Assembly: GCF_035961655.1 (NCBI RefSeq)
Contig: NZ_CP108393.1
Coordinates: forward strand, 5,379,001-5,443,000
DNA: 64,000 bases
DNA from: Streptomyces sp. NBC_01317
GTDB lineage: Bacteria > Actinomycetota > Actinomycetes > Streptomycetales > Streptomycetaceae
Direction: 5' to 3'
A model generated the notes under the pieces. The model saw nothing but the letters and a program-made list of their open reading frames with translations, was not told the origin of the DNA and ran no database searches. Positions 41,453 through 49,513 of this stretch are shown in pieces (the stretch's first letter is position 1; each line of letters opens with the position of its first letter). Made by a program: the position numbers and the translations under genes.

Positions 41453-43912
41453 TCATTCGTGTACCTCGGCCAGTTGAACCGGCCGCCGCCGCAGCGACAG
41501 CCACGCCGGTACGACCGCCGCGACCACCGCCGTCGCCGCGCAGGCGGCCGCGACCGTGACGAGTGCGGACCAGGGCATCACCGGTACGGAGGGCACGCGC
41601 AGCACGCCCAGCGCGCCCCACATTCCCAGCAGGTTGAGCCCGGCGACCAGGACGCCGCCCACCGCGCCCACCGCCACGACCGTCACCGCCTCCGCCGCGA
41701 CGAGCCACAGCACCTGCGCCTTCGTCGCCCCCGCGAGCCGCAGGACGGCCAGGTCGCGGACCCGGTCGGCGGTCGCCATCACCATCGTGTTCGCCAGGGC
41801 GATCCCGCTGTAGAGCAGGGCGATGCCGAGGACGAGCAGAAGGCCGACGCGGGTTCTGCCGTCGGTCTCCGGGGAACTGGCCGCCACATAGGCCGCCTTG
41901 GTGAAGACCCGGCCGCCGTCCGCGACAGCCGTCCGAAGGGCGGCGCCTACCGTACGCGCGTCCGCGCCCTCCCCGAGCGTGACGTCGACGCGGTCCACCG
42001 GCGCGCCCGCCGCGTTGCGGGGGGTCACGTACACCCCGTTGCCGCCGGTCCCGGCCCGCATCACCGCCGCGATACGGAGCGTTCTGCGCGTACCGTCGCC
42101 GAGCCGGACGTCCACGGACCGGCCGACCGTGTGCTGCCGCCACTCGTCGTTGACGATGATCGAGCGGTCGTCCAGATCGGCCACCCGCCCTGCCACCAGG
42201 GGGAGCCGGGCCGTCGCGGCGAGCGCCGACGGCTCCGCCGCGCGGGCGTCGGACCTGATCAGCGCGACCCCGTCCTCCAGGACGTAGACGGCCCCCGCCG
42301 AGGTCGGCGAGATCTCGGTACCGGGGATCCGGCGCATCCGGGCGACGGTCGCCGCGTCGAAGCCCGTGTCGGCGGCGCCGGACACCACGAAGTCCGCCGT
42401 GGTACGCCGCTGGATCTCCCCGGTCTTCGCGCCGGCGACGGTGGCCACGGCGCCGAGGAGCGAACCGGCCAGCGCCACGGTGACGAGGACGGGCGCGGCG
42501 ACGGCCGACGTACGGCGGATCCCGGCGCACGCGTTCGCCCGCACCAACAGGCCGGTGGCGCCCCGGAGTCGGGCCTGCGGCCAGGTCAGCAGCCGGATCA
42601 GCGGGCGGACCAGGACGGGCGCGAGCAGGGCGAACGCCGTGATCAGGAGCATCGGGCGGCTGGTGTACGCCTTGCGGCCGAGCAGGCTGCCCGGTTCGGT
42701 CGCCAGGGTGAAGGCGAGCAGCCCCAGCCCGGTCAGCAGCAGCCCCGCGCCGAAGACCCTGCGGCCCCACGTCATGATCCCGCTGTCGACCGCCGCGTCG
42801 CGCAGTGCCTCCGCCGGGCCGACAGAGCCCGCCCGCCAGGACGCGGCGACCACCCCGGCGAGGGCCACCGACAGCCCGGTCCAGAAGGCCAGGTGGTACG
42901 GCCAGCTGGACGTGCCGATCGCGAACCAGGCGGGCGCGACACCGCTGTCCACCAGCCAGGCTGCCAGCTTCGGCGCGGCGGCGGCGCCGAGCACACATCC
43001 CGTCGCCGAGGCCAGTACGCCGACCACCGCCGCCTCGGCGAACACCGTGCTCCGGATCTGTCCCGGAGTGGCGCCGGCCGTGCGCAGGAGCCCGAACTCC
43101 CGCCGCCGCTGGGCGACTCCGAACGCGAAGGTCGAGGCGACGACAAAGACGGAGACAAAGCCGGTGACCCCCGCCGCCGTGCCCAGCATCGTGTTCACCA
43201 CGACCAGGGCCTCGCCGTCCCGGTCCGGATCGGCGTCCGCCTCCGCACGGCCGCGGCCCGTCAGCACCCGTACCCCCGGGGTGTCCGCCACCGCTGCCCG
43301 TACGGCTCCGGCCTCCGCCACCACGGCCAACTGACGCACCGGCGGGGAGAGTTCGGCGGAGCGGGTGTCGGTGAAGAACAGCGCGTCCTCGAAGCCGAGG
43401 TCCCGTACGGTGCCGACCACCGTGACCGTGCCCCGGTCGGTCCGTATCCGCAGGCCCGGGGCGGCCCAACTCCCCGTGGCCGCCACCTCGTCGGCGGCGG
43501 AGGGCGCCCGGCCCGTGCCGAGGCGGTACGGCGCGAACGCGGCGGTGGACCACGGATGACCCACCAGAACGGCGGGGGCCGCCGCTCCCGACGCCCGTAC
43601 CGCGAAGGAGCGGTCCTCGACCGTACGGCCGACGGCGGCCACCTTCGTCACGAGCGCGGCGGACAGGGGCGGGGGAAAGTCCAGCTCCTTGGTCCTGGCC
43701 CCGCTCGGAGTCGGTACGCGCAGGGTGTCGGACGCCTTCACCACCACCGGGGCCACCGCGAACCGTTCGGGACGGCGGTCGGGGGCGTCCAGGCTCGCTG
43801 CCAGGGCCAGCCCCATCGTGGCGATGAGCCCGACGCCCAGCGCCAGGGCGACAAAGCTGCCGACGAAGGTGGTCCAGCGGGCGCGGAGGGTCCGCAGGGC
43901 GACACTCAGCAC
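41453..43912 (-). CDS. FtsX-like ABC transporter permease
   Basis: An 819-residue permease with two FtsX-type halves: helix and extracellular domain at the N-terminus (LSVALRTLRARWTTFVGSFV), a central block (QRRREFGLLRTAGATPGQIR) and a C-terminal block (DRVRDLAVLRLAGATKAQVL), about eight to ten helices in all. Such MacB-like systems move lipids or peptides from the membrane rather than importing solutes, often in response to envelope-active antibiotics. GTG 43912 is inside the end of the ATPase gene (7-bp overlap), so both are co-translated. Confidence 0.92.
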   Translation of the reverse strand: MLSVALRTLRARWTTFVGSFVALALGVGLIATMGLALAASLDAPDRRPERFAVAPVVVKASDTLRVPTPSGARTKELDFPPPLSAALVTKVAAVGRTVEDRSFAVRASGAAAPAVLVGHPWSTAAFAPYRLGTGRAPSAADEVAATGSWAAPGLRIRTDRGTVTVVGTVRDLGFEDALFFTDTRSAELSPPVRQLAVVAEAGAVRAAVADTPGVRVLTGRGRAEADADPDRDGEALVVVNTMLGTAAGVTGFVSVFVVASTFAFGVAQRRREFGLLRTAGATPGQIRSTVFAEAAVVGVLASATGCVLGAAAAPKLAAWLVDSGVAPAWFAIGTSSWPYHLAFWTGLSVALAGVVAASWRAGSVGPAEALRDAAVDSGIMTWGRRVFGAGLLLTGLGLLAFTLATEPGSLLGRKAYTSRPMLLITAFALLAPVLVRPLIRLLTWPQARLRGATGLLVRANACAGIRRTSAVAAPVLVTVALAGSLLGAVATVAGAKTGEIQRRTTADFVVSGAADTGFDAATVARMRRIPGTEISPTSAGAVYVLEDGVALIRSDARAAEPSALAATARLPLVAGRVADLDDRSIIVNDEWRQHTVGRSVDVRLGDGTRRTLRIAAVMRAGTGGNGVYVTPRNAAGAPVDRVDVTLGEGADARTVGAALRTAVADGGRVFTKAAYVAASSPETDGRTRVGLLLVLGIALLYSGIALANTMVMATADRVRDLAVLRLAGATKAQVLWLVAAEAVTVVAVGAVGGVLVAGLNLLGMWGALGVLRVPSVPVMPWSALVTVAAACAATAVVAAVVPAWLSLRRRPVQLAEVHE

Positions 43913-44679
43913 GACGCTACCTCCGGCCGGACGGTCTCCAGCATGGTCATCCGGCGCGCGACGTCCTCGGCGGTCGGCGCGGGCAGTTCGCCGTCGACCC
44001 GCCCGTCGACCAGGAACACCACACGGTCGGCGTACGAGGCGGCGACCGGGTCGTGGGTGACCATGACGATCGTCCGGGCCTCCCGGTCGACCATGGCGCG
44101 CAGCAGGGAGAGCACCTCGCGGCCGGTCCGCGAGTCGAGGGCGCCCGTCGGCTCGTCGGCGAACAGCACCTCGGGGCGGGTGATCAACGCGCGGGCCAGC
44201 GCGACCCGTTGCTGCTGCCCGCCGGACATCTCCGAGGGCCGGTGGCGGACCCGGTCGCCGAGGCCGACCTCCGCCAGCGCCTCCCGTACCCGGGCCCGCG
44301 AGGCGCGGTGTCCCGCGAGCCGCAGGGGCAGTGCCACGTTCTGCTCGGCGGTCAGGGCGGGCAGCAGGTTGAAGGCCTGGAAGACAAATCCGACCCGGCG
44401 CCGGCGCAGCCGGGTCAGCCGGGCCTCGGAGAGCGCGGTGAGTTCCGTACCGCCGAGGGTCACCGAGCCGGACGTGGGGCGGTCGAGGCCGGCCGCGCAC
44501 TGGAGCAGCGTGGACTTGCCGGAGCCCGAAGGGCCCATCACGGCGGTGAAGGTGGCCGGGGGGAAGGCGAGCGAGACCCGGTCGAGGGCGGTGACGGCGT
44601 CCGCCCCGGTCCCGTACGTACGGCTCACGGAGGCCAGCCGCACGGCGTCGCCGGTGTCATTTCTGCTGGGGTGGGTCAT
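43906..44679 (-). CDS. ABC transporter ATP-binding protein (MacB/LolD type)
   Basis: A 257-residue ATPase: Walker A GPSGSGKS, Q-loop VFQAFNLLPALTAEQNVALP, signature MSGGQQQRVALARAL, Walker B VLFADEPTGALD, switch His MVTHDP. This is the LolD/MacB subclass, matching the FtsX-type permease. ATG 44679 has GGGAG. It is divergent from a sensor histidine kinase, the usual arrangement for antibiotic-sensing export systems, though the response regulator is missing from the immediate neighbourhood. Confidence 0.95.
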   Translation of the reverse strand: MTHPSRNDTGDAVRLASVSRTYGTGADAVTALDRVSLAFPPATFTAVMGPSGSGKSTLLQCAAGLDRPTSGSVTLGGTELTALSEARLTRLRRRRVGFVFQAFNLLPALTAEQNVALPLRLAGHRASRARVREALAEVGLGDRVRHRPSEMSGGQQQRVALARALITRPEVLFADEPTGALDSRTGREVLSLLRAMVDREARTIVMVTHDPVAASYADRVVFLVDGRVDGELPAPTAEDVARRMTMLETVRPEVASC

Positions 44680-44800
44680 GGCTCCCACTCCATCCGGGAC
44701 GGAAGCCCGGCGCAGCAGTGCGGGACCGAGTCCTGGGGTAGGGCAGGCCATACCCCAGGGACTCCGTCCCGCCCGATGGTCCGGCCCCGGCCGCCGCCTC

Positions 44801-44806
44801 TACCGT
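44801..44806 (+). promoter_or_regulatory. Putative -10 (TACCGT) for a leaderless histidine kinase transcript
   Basis: TACCGT lies six bases before ATG 44813; no ribosome site intervenes. Confidence 0.45.
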
Positions 44807-44812
44807 CGTGCC

Positions 44813-46168
44813 ATGCCCTCACGCGCCGTGCCTGCCGCCCTCGCCGGGCCCTCCCGCGCCACGTCCCCCGAAACCGTGTGGCAGGCGCTGGCCCGGCCCG
44901 GCTATCTGCTGACTCCCTGGCCCTGGCGCTCGGCCGCGTACCTGCTGAGCGGGGTCCCGGCCGGGATCGCCGTGCTGGTGGTGACGGGCGCCCTCGCCGT
45001 GGCGGGCGGGCTGCTCTCCCTCGTGCTGGTCGGGCTTCCGCTGCTCGCCCTGCTCGCGCTCGGCGGGATCCCGGTGGCCGGGCTGGAGCGGCGCAGGACA
45101 CGGCTGGTGGACGCCCGGCCCCTGCCCGACCCGCACCGCCGGCCGGCCGAACCGGGGCTGTGGCCCTGGGCGCTGACCCGGTTCCGGGAACAGGCGACCT
45201 GGCGGGAACTGGGCCACGCGCTGCTGTTCGCCCTGGTGCTCTGGCCGCTGGACCTGATCGCCGTCGGCTTCGGGCTGCTGCTGCCCCTCGACATGATCGC
45301 CACGCCCGTGCTGATGGCGACCGTGTGGGACGGCGGAGAGGTGAAGGTCGTGAAGCTCTGGACGGTCACGTCCTGGCCCGCCGCCTGGGCGTTCGCCGTG
45401 CTCGGCGTGGTGTTCCTGGCCGGGTGCTGGTACGTGCTCGGCGCGGTGGCCGGCGCCCGCGCGGAGTTGACCCGGCTCCTGATCGCCCCCCGCGACACCG
45501 TGCTCGGGCAGCGTGTCACCGAACTGACCCGGTCGCGGATCCGGCTCGTGGACGCGTTCGAGGCCGAGCGGCGGCGGATCGAGCGCGACCTGCACGACGG
45601 GGCGCAACAACGCCTGGTGGCGCTGACGATGACCCTCGGGCTCGCCCGGCTCGACGCCCCGCCGGGCCCGCTCGCCGGCCGGCTCCGTACGGCGCACGAG
45701 GAGGCGGGCGAGGTGCTCGCGGAGCTGCGCGAGCTGATCCGGGGCATCCACCCGGCCGTGCTCACCGACTACGGGCTCGCCGCCGCCGTCGCGGACGCGG
45801 CCGACCGCTCGGTGGTGCCGGTGGAGGTGGCGCTGGACGGGGTGGCCGGCCGGTACTCCGACGCCGTGGAGGCCACCGCGTACTTCGTGGTGTGCGAGGC
45901 GCTCGCCAACGTCGCGCGGCACAGCGGGGCGGCCCGGGCCGCGGTGACCGGGCGGTACGGCGACGGGCGGCTGGTGCTGGCGGTGGAGGACGACGGGCGG
46001 GGCGGGGCGCGCGCGGAGGGCGGGAGCGGACTGACCGGTCTGGCCGACCGGGTCTCCGTCCTGGACGGCCGGCTGTCCCTGTCGAGCCCGGTCGGCGGGC
46101 CCACGGTCCTGCGGGTCGAGATCCCGTGCGACATCCGCACGGATATCCGCACCGAAGCCATCAACTAG
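44813..46168 (+). CDS. Sensor histidine kinase (HisKA_3/DesK-like)
   Basis: A 451-residue membrane kinase. An N-terminal sensor with about four helices (DUF-type sensor, GIAVLVVTGALAVAGGL, VLFVAL-type helices and AAWAFAVLGVVFLAGCWYV) is followed by the dimerisation/phosphoacceptor helix IERDLHDGAQQRLVAL with His261, and an HATPase_c domain (VCEALANVARHSGA, LAVEDDGRGG, GSGLTGLADRV). It should phosphorylate a LuxR-type response regulator, but the next gene is a phospholipase. The divergent ABC exporter is the probable target of the pathway. Confidence 0.93.
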   Translation: MPSRAVPAALAGPSRATSPETVWQALARPGYLLTPWPWRSAAYLLSGVPAGIAVLVVTGALAVAGGLLSLVLVGLPLLALLALGGIPVAGLERRRTRLVDARPLPDPHRRPAEPGLWPWALTRFREQATWRELGHALLFALVLWPLDLIAVGFGLLLPLDMIATPVLMATVWDGGEVKVVKLWTVTSWPAAWAFAVLGVVFLAGCWYVLGAVAGARAELTRLLIAPRDTVLGQRVTELTRSRIRLVDAFEAERRRIERDLHDGAQQRLVALTMTLGLARLDAPPGPLAGRLRTAHEEAGEVLAELRELIRGIHPAVLTDYGLAAAVADAADRSVVPVEVALDGVAGRYSDAVEATAYFVVCEALANVARHSGAARAAVTGRYGDGRLVLAVEDDGRGGARAEGGSGLTGLADRVSVLDGRLSLSSPVGGPTVLRVEIPCDIRTDIRTEAIN

Positions 46169-46351
46169 GGCTGTTTGAAGGGGCCTTCGGTGGTGCGGGC
46201 GGTGCAGGGGGGTTTCCCGGCACTCGAATGTCAGGGAGGATTTCCGCAGCGGTCATCGCGCGTAGACCCGTACGAGATCCGCCCCGTTCAGTGTGAGGAA
46301 GCGCCGTGCCACCGCATGGCGTCACGCCCGTTTTCGCCCGGAGGTTTTCCC

Positions 46352-46849
46352 ATGCGCAGACGTCTGGCACTTTCGCTCGCGGCAACCCTGCTCGCCCTTC
46401 CCGCCGCCCTGCTGTCGACCGGTCAGGCCGTCGCGGCGCCCGCGGACAAGCCGCAGGTGCTGAGCGGCTGGACCCAGGGAACCGTCGGCAGCTACAACGC
46501 GTGGGTCTCCGCCCGTGGCAATCAGGGAGCCTGGTCGGCGTACGGCTTCGACTGGTCCACCGACTACTGCTCCAGTTCGCCGGACAACCCCTTCGGGTTC
46601 CCGTTCCAGACGGCCTGTGCCCGCCACGACTTCGGTTACCGCAACTACAAGGCGGCCGGCACGTTCAGCTCCAACAAGGCGCGGCTCGACTCCGCGTTCT
46701 ACACCGACCTCAAGCGCGTCTGCTCGGGGTACTCCGGCGCCAAGAAGGCGTCCTGCGACGCCACGGCGTGGACGTACTACCACGCGGTCGACATCTTCGG
46801 CGTGACGCCCGCGGTGGACGGCAACCGGTCCGTCGCCCTGGTCGGCTGA
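46352..46849 (+). CDS. Secreted prokaryotic phospholipase A2
   Basis: A 165-residue secreted enzyme that hydrolyses the sn-2 ester of phospholipids in a Ca2+-dependent way. The signal peptide (LALSLAATLLALPAALLS) ends before APADKP. The mature part has YGFDWSTDYCSSSPDNP with the Ca2+ loop and the catalytic dyad His92-Asp93 in CARHDFGYRNY, plus two disulfides, as in the Streptomyces PLA2 type. ATG 46352 has GGAGG nine bases upstream. A strong terminator follows. Confidence 0.95.
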   Translation: MRRRLALSLAATLLALPAALLSTGQAVAAPADKPQVLSGWTQGTVGSYNAWVSARGNQGAWSAYGFDWSTDYCSSSPDNPFGFPFQTACARHDFGYRNYKAAGTFSSNKARLDSAFYTDLKRVCSGYSGAKKASCDATAWTYYHAVDIFGVTPAVDGNRSVALVG

Positions 46850-46882
46850 CCGGCCGCTCGCCCCGTACCCCGGATGTACGAA

Positions 46883-46912
46883 GAAGGCCCCTCGCTCTCG
46901 CGAGGGGCCTTC
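46883..46912. terminator. 13-bp bidirectional terminator between PLA2 and tRNA-Lys
   Basis: GAAGGCCCCTCGC (46883-46895) pairs perfectly with GCGAGGGGCCTTC (46900-46912), loop TCTC. Confidence 0.88.
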
Positions 46913-46920
46913 CCTGTCTG

Positions 46921-46994
46921 TGCGCCGTCAGGGACTCGAACCCCGGACCCGCTGATTAAGAGTCAGCTGCTCTAACCAACTGAGCTAACGGCGC
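46921..46994 (-). tRNA. tRNA-Lys (anticodon CTT), copy 2
   Basis: Same 74-nt sequence and orientation as the copy at 36720, with the same acceptor stem, CTT anticodon and T-arm. The flanks differ, so the repeat is confined to the tRNA itself. Confidence 0.96.
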
Positions 46995-47092
46995 CTGCTG
47001 ACTCGAAAATAATACCCGGTGCCCGGGGGTGCTCCGGACCACGGCCTTCCCCGCCCCGGGGAGGAAGGGGGGAGGCCGTGGCCCGGGTCCTG

Positions 47093-48187
47093 TCAGCCCC
47101 TGGGCGGGGCGGTCCTGAGGAGGCCGTCGAAGGCGGCCTTCACCTGGCGGGCCTGGTTGTCCGCACCGGCGGCGTTCGGGTGGACGAACGTGCACGCCTC
47201 ACCGTTGCCGGGGATCTGCTCGCAGAACCCGGACGGGGCGTCCGTCTGGTCGCCGTCCCCGGTCAGGTCGTCCTTGACCCCGTACATCCAGCGCTGCCCG
47301 ACGGGCTCGCAGAGGCCGTGCCCGGTGCTGGACCGGTAGATGTCGACGTACGTGGCACCGTGCTCGGCGGCCTGCCGGTCCAGCAGGCCGTTCAGCTCCC
47401 GCTCCACACCGTCCAGCCAGGGCATGTCCCCCTTGGCGACGGTGCCGAGCTGGCGCCAGACGCCCCAGGTGCAGCCGTTGTTGTGCGGGACGATCGCCGG
47501 ATAGCCGACCACCAGGACCTCGGCCCTCGGCGCGCGCTCCCTGATGGCCGTCATCATGGCGTCGTACTCCAGGTCGAGCTGGGCGAACTTGTCCGCCAGC
47601 CAGTCCCGGCCCTCGCCCTGCGTGAAGTACTTCGTGCACGGCGTTCCGAAGCCGAGCGTGCCGAGGCCGCGCTCCAGGCACTCGGTGACGATCGCACCGA
47701 ACCCGAGGGAGTTCCCGCCGATGCCGACGGTCACGAAGTCCGTGTCGGGGCTGAGCGCGTCGAGCTGCGGCGGCTTCTCCGCCCAGCCGCCCTCGGGAGG
47801 CACGGTCGGGGGACCGAGGATCTTCTGGGAGGGCTGCGGGCCCAGGATTCCGTCCTGCACCTCCGCCGCGCCGCACGTGACGTCCGTGAGGTCGAGACCC
47901 AGCTCGGCGGCGACCTGGCTCGGGTAGTTGCGCGCGGACCGGCCGCAGCCGTCGCTGTCGTCCCAGGGGCGGACCCAGACGTCGGCGCTGTACGAGTCAC
48001 CCAGCGCCACGTAACGCGGCGGGGCTTCGGCCCGCGCCGCCGCCCCGGCCCGCTCCCGGCCGTCGGTGGCTCGGCCTCCGGTGGCCTGCGCCCCGGAGGC
48101 CGAGCCGAACAGGGAGAGGGAGACGGCGAGCGCGGCGGCCGCGGCGAGCGGCACGCGTACGCGGACAGCCATACGGAAACTGGACAA
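47093..48187 (-). CDS. Secreted SGNH/GDSL-family lipase-like hydrolase
   Basis: A 364-residue secreted esterase or lipase. The signal peptide VPLAAAAALAVSLSLFG is followed by the nucleophile motif YVALGDSYSADVWV, the conserved CGRSARNYPSQVAAELG and CGAAEVQDG disulfide segment, VTVGIGGNSLGFG with oxyanion Gly and Asn, and the terminal dyad FVHPNAAG (the catalytic His with its preceding residues). TTG 48187 is preferred because GAAGGG lies eight bases upstream; ATG 48172 is the alternative. It lies after a tRNA-Lys gene, so it is expressed separately. Confidence 0.9.
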   Translation of the reverse strand: MSSFRMAVRVRVPLAAAAALAVSLSLFGSASGAQATGGRATDGRERAGAAARAEAPPRYVALGDSYSADVWVRPWDDSDGCGRSARNYPSQVAAELGLDLTDVTCGAAEVQDGILGPQPSQKILGPPTVPPEGGWAEKPPQLDALSPDTDFVTVGIGGNSLGFGAIVTECLERGLGTLGFGTPCTKYFTQGEGRDWLADKFAQLDLEYDAMMTAIRERAPRAEVLVVGYPAIVPHNNGCTWGVWRQLGTVAKGDMPWLDGVERELNGLLDRQAAEHGATYVDIYRSSTGHGLCEPVGQRWMYGVKDDLTGDGDQTDAPSGFCEQIPGNGEACTFVHPNAAGADNQARQVKAAFDGLLRTAPPRG

Positions 48188-48310
48188 GCGATCGCCCTTC
48201 GTGTCTGCGCCACGGGCACCTCCCAGCAGCACAGTCACCAAGCGTAGTTACTCGGCGACGTGGTGTGAATGGCCGCAGCCGAGGTTGGCGAAGGGTCGCC
48301 AGATCGGTTT

Positions 48311-48387
48311 GAGTCGCGAATTCAGGGCGTCAGCCGAGACGCGGAGTTCGGGGCGTCAGCCCGGTCGCGGATTCAGAGCGTCAGCGA
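48311..48387. repeat. 26-bp imperfect tandem repeat spanning the IclR gene stop
   Basis: Three units of about 26 bp (48311, 48336, 48362) share GTCGCG-ATTC-GGGCGTCAGC-type sequence. The third carries the last IclR codons and its stop. Confidence 0.8.
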
Positions 48388-49131
48388 CAGCGCCATCGGA
48401 GCCGCCCCGCGGTTCAGCCTCGCCGCCGCCGACCTCAGCCGGTGCGCGTCCTCGACCGGCAGCGACAGCGCGAGGCAGCCCACCGCCGAGCCGGCCGTCA
48501 GCGGCACGGCCGCGCACACCGTCCCCACGGCGTACTCCTGGAGGTCCAGCACCGGTACCGTCGGCGGCTGGCCCTCCAGCCGCGAGAGCAGCAGCCGTTC
48601 ACTGGTGATCGTGCGGGACGTGAAGCGGGCCACCTTGTGGCGCGCCAGATGGTCCCGGCGCCCGTTCTGGTCCAACTGCGTGAGCAGGCACTTCCCTATC
48701 GCGCTGGCGTGCGCGGCGGACCGGAAGTCCACCCACTCGTTCACCGCCGGCGTGCCGGGCCCGTCCGCGATCCAGGTCACCTTGATCTCGCCGTCGATGT
48801 ACCGGCTCATGTAGACCGCCGCGCCCACGGAGTCGCGCAGCTTGGTCAGGTCGTCCTGGAGCTTGGCCTCCAGCGCCTCTTTCCGGGCGGCCCCGGAACC
48901 GAGCAGGACGAGCGAGTCGCCGATCGCGTAGGCGCCGTCCGCGACCTGCTCCACGTACCCCTCACGCCGCAGCATGGAGAGCATCGGCGCCAGATGCCCG
49001 GTGGGCAGGCCCGTCTCGCGCGCGATCTGGACGTCCGTCACCCCGCCGCCGTACTTGGACACCGTCTCCAGGACACGCAGGACGTAGTGCACCGAGTGGA
49101 ACGGCGCGGTCGGCTCCGGCTTCAGCGCCAC
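48373..49131 (-). CDS. IclR-family transcriptional regulator
   Basis: A 252-residue regulator. The N-terminal winged helix (FHSVHYVLRVLETVSKYGGG, DVQIARETGLPTGHLAPMLS, GYVEQVADGAYAIGDSL) is followed by an effector-binding GAF-like IclR domain (AAHASAIGKCLLTQL, PVLDLQEYAVGTVCAAVPL, AVGCLALSLP). IclR proteins usually sense small acids or aromatic compounds. An intergenic stretch of 371 bp separates it from the amidase gene upstream on the same strand, so its promoter is probably there. Confidence 0.92.
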   Translation of the reverse strand: MALKPEPTAPFHSVHYVLRVLETVSKYGGGVTDVQIARETGLPTGHLAPMLSMLRREGYVEQVADGAYAIGDSLVLLGSGAARKEALEAKLQDDLTKLRDSVGAAVYMSRYIDGEIKVTWIADGPGTPAVNEWVDFRSAAHASAIGKCLLTQLDQNGRRDHLARHKVARFTSRTITSERLLLSRLEGQPPTVPVLDLQEYAVGTVCAAVPLTAGSAVGCLALSLPVEDAHRLRSAAARLNRGAAPMALSLTL

Positions 49132-49502
49132 GGCTCCCCCTAGCAGGTTGTCAGCGGGTTGACAGCAGGTAGTGACCGCAGGATTACGGACCCACGATAA
49201 CCGCCAAGACCCCCGTGCGGGGCGGCTGTTGAGGAGAAGAACGGAGCGGCCCCGAGCCGTGCGCCGGGCGCTGTCACCATGGCATATGACAGGGTCATAC
49301 CGCGTAAGCGGAGTGGGAGGTCAGAGCCCCGGGCGTACCTTCCGCCGGGCTCCGGACAGGCCGGGGAGCGGAGTGCGCCTCCCGCACGCGACCCGCAAGC
49401 GGACCCTTCCGCAAGGCTTCACCGTACGCTCGCAGTCGGTCAGTGGGCGTCAGTGGGCGTCGGAGGGCGTGGCCAGTAGGTGTCAGCAGGTGTCAGTAGG
49501 TG
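49132..49502. other. 371-bp intergenic region upstream of the IclR gene
   Basis: No ORF is supported. The part next to the IclR gene should hold its promoter; I cannot place it reliably. The part next to the amidase stop is repetitive (from about 49431), with 10-bp units. The middle is unremarkable G+C-rich sequence. Confidence 0.5.
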
Positions 49503-49513
49503 TCAGTAAGTCT
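49474..49513. repeat. 10-bp tandem repeat spanning the amidase stop
   Basis: CAGTAGGTGT, CAGCAGGTGT, CAGTAGGTGT and CAGTAAGTCT follow one another. The minus-strand amidase stop lies at 49503-49505 inside the array. Two CAGTGGGCGT copies at 49441-49460 extend it. Confidence 0.88.

Noticed and set aside
41450..44812. Upstream 1100 codons of the histidine kinase frame
   Set aside because: Antisense to the ABC permease and ATPase; the kinase begins at 44813 with a matching -10.
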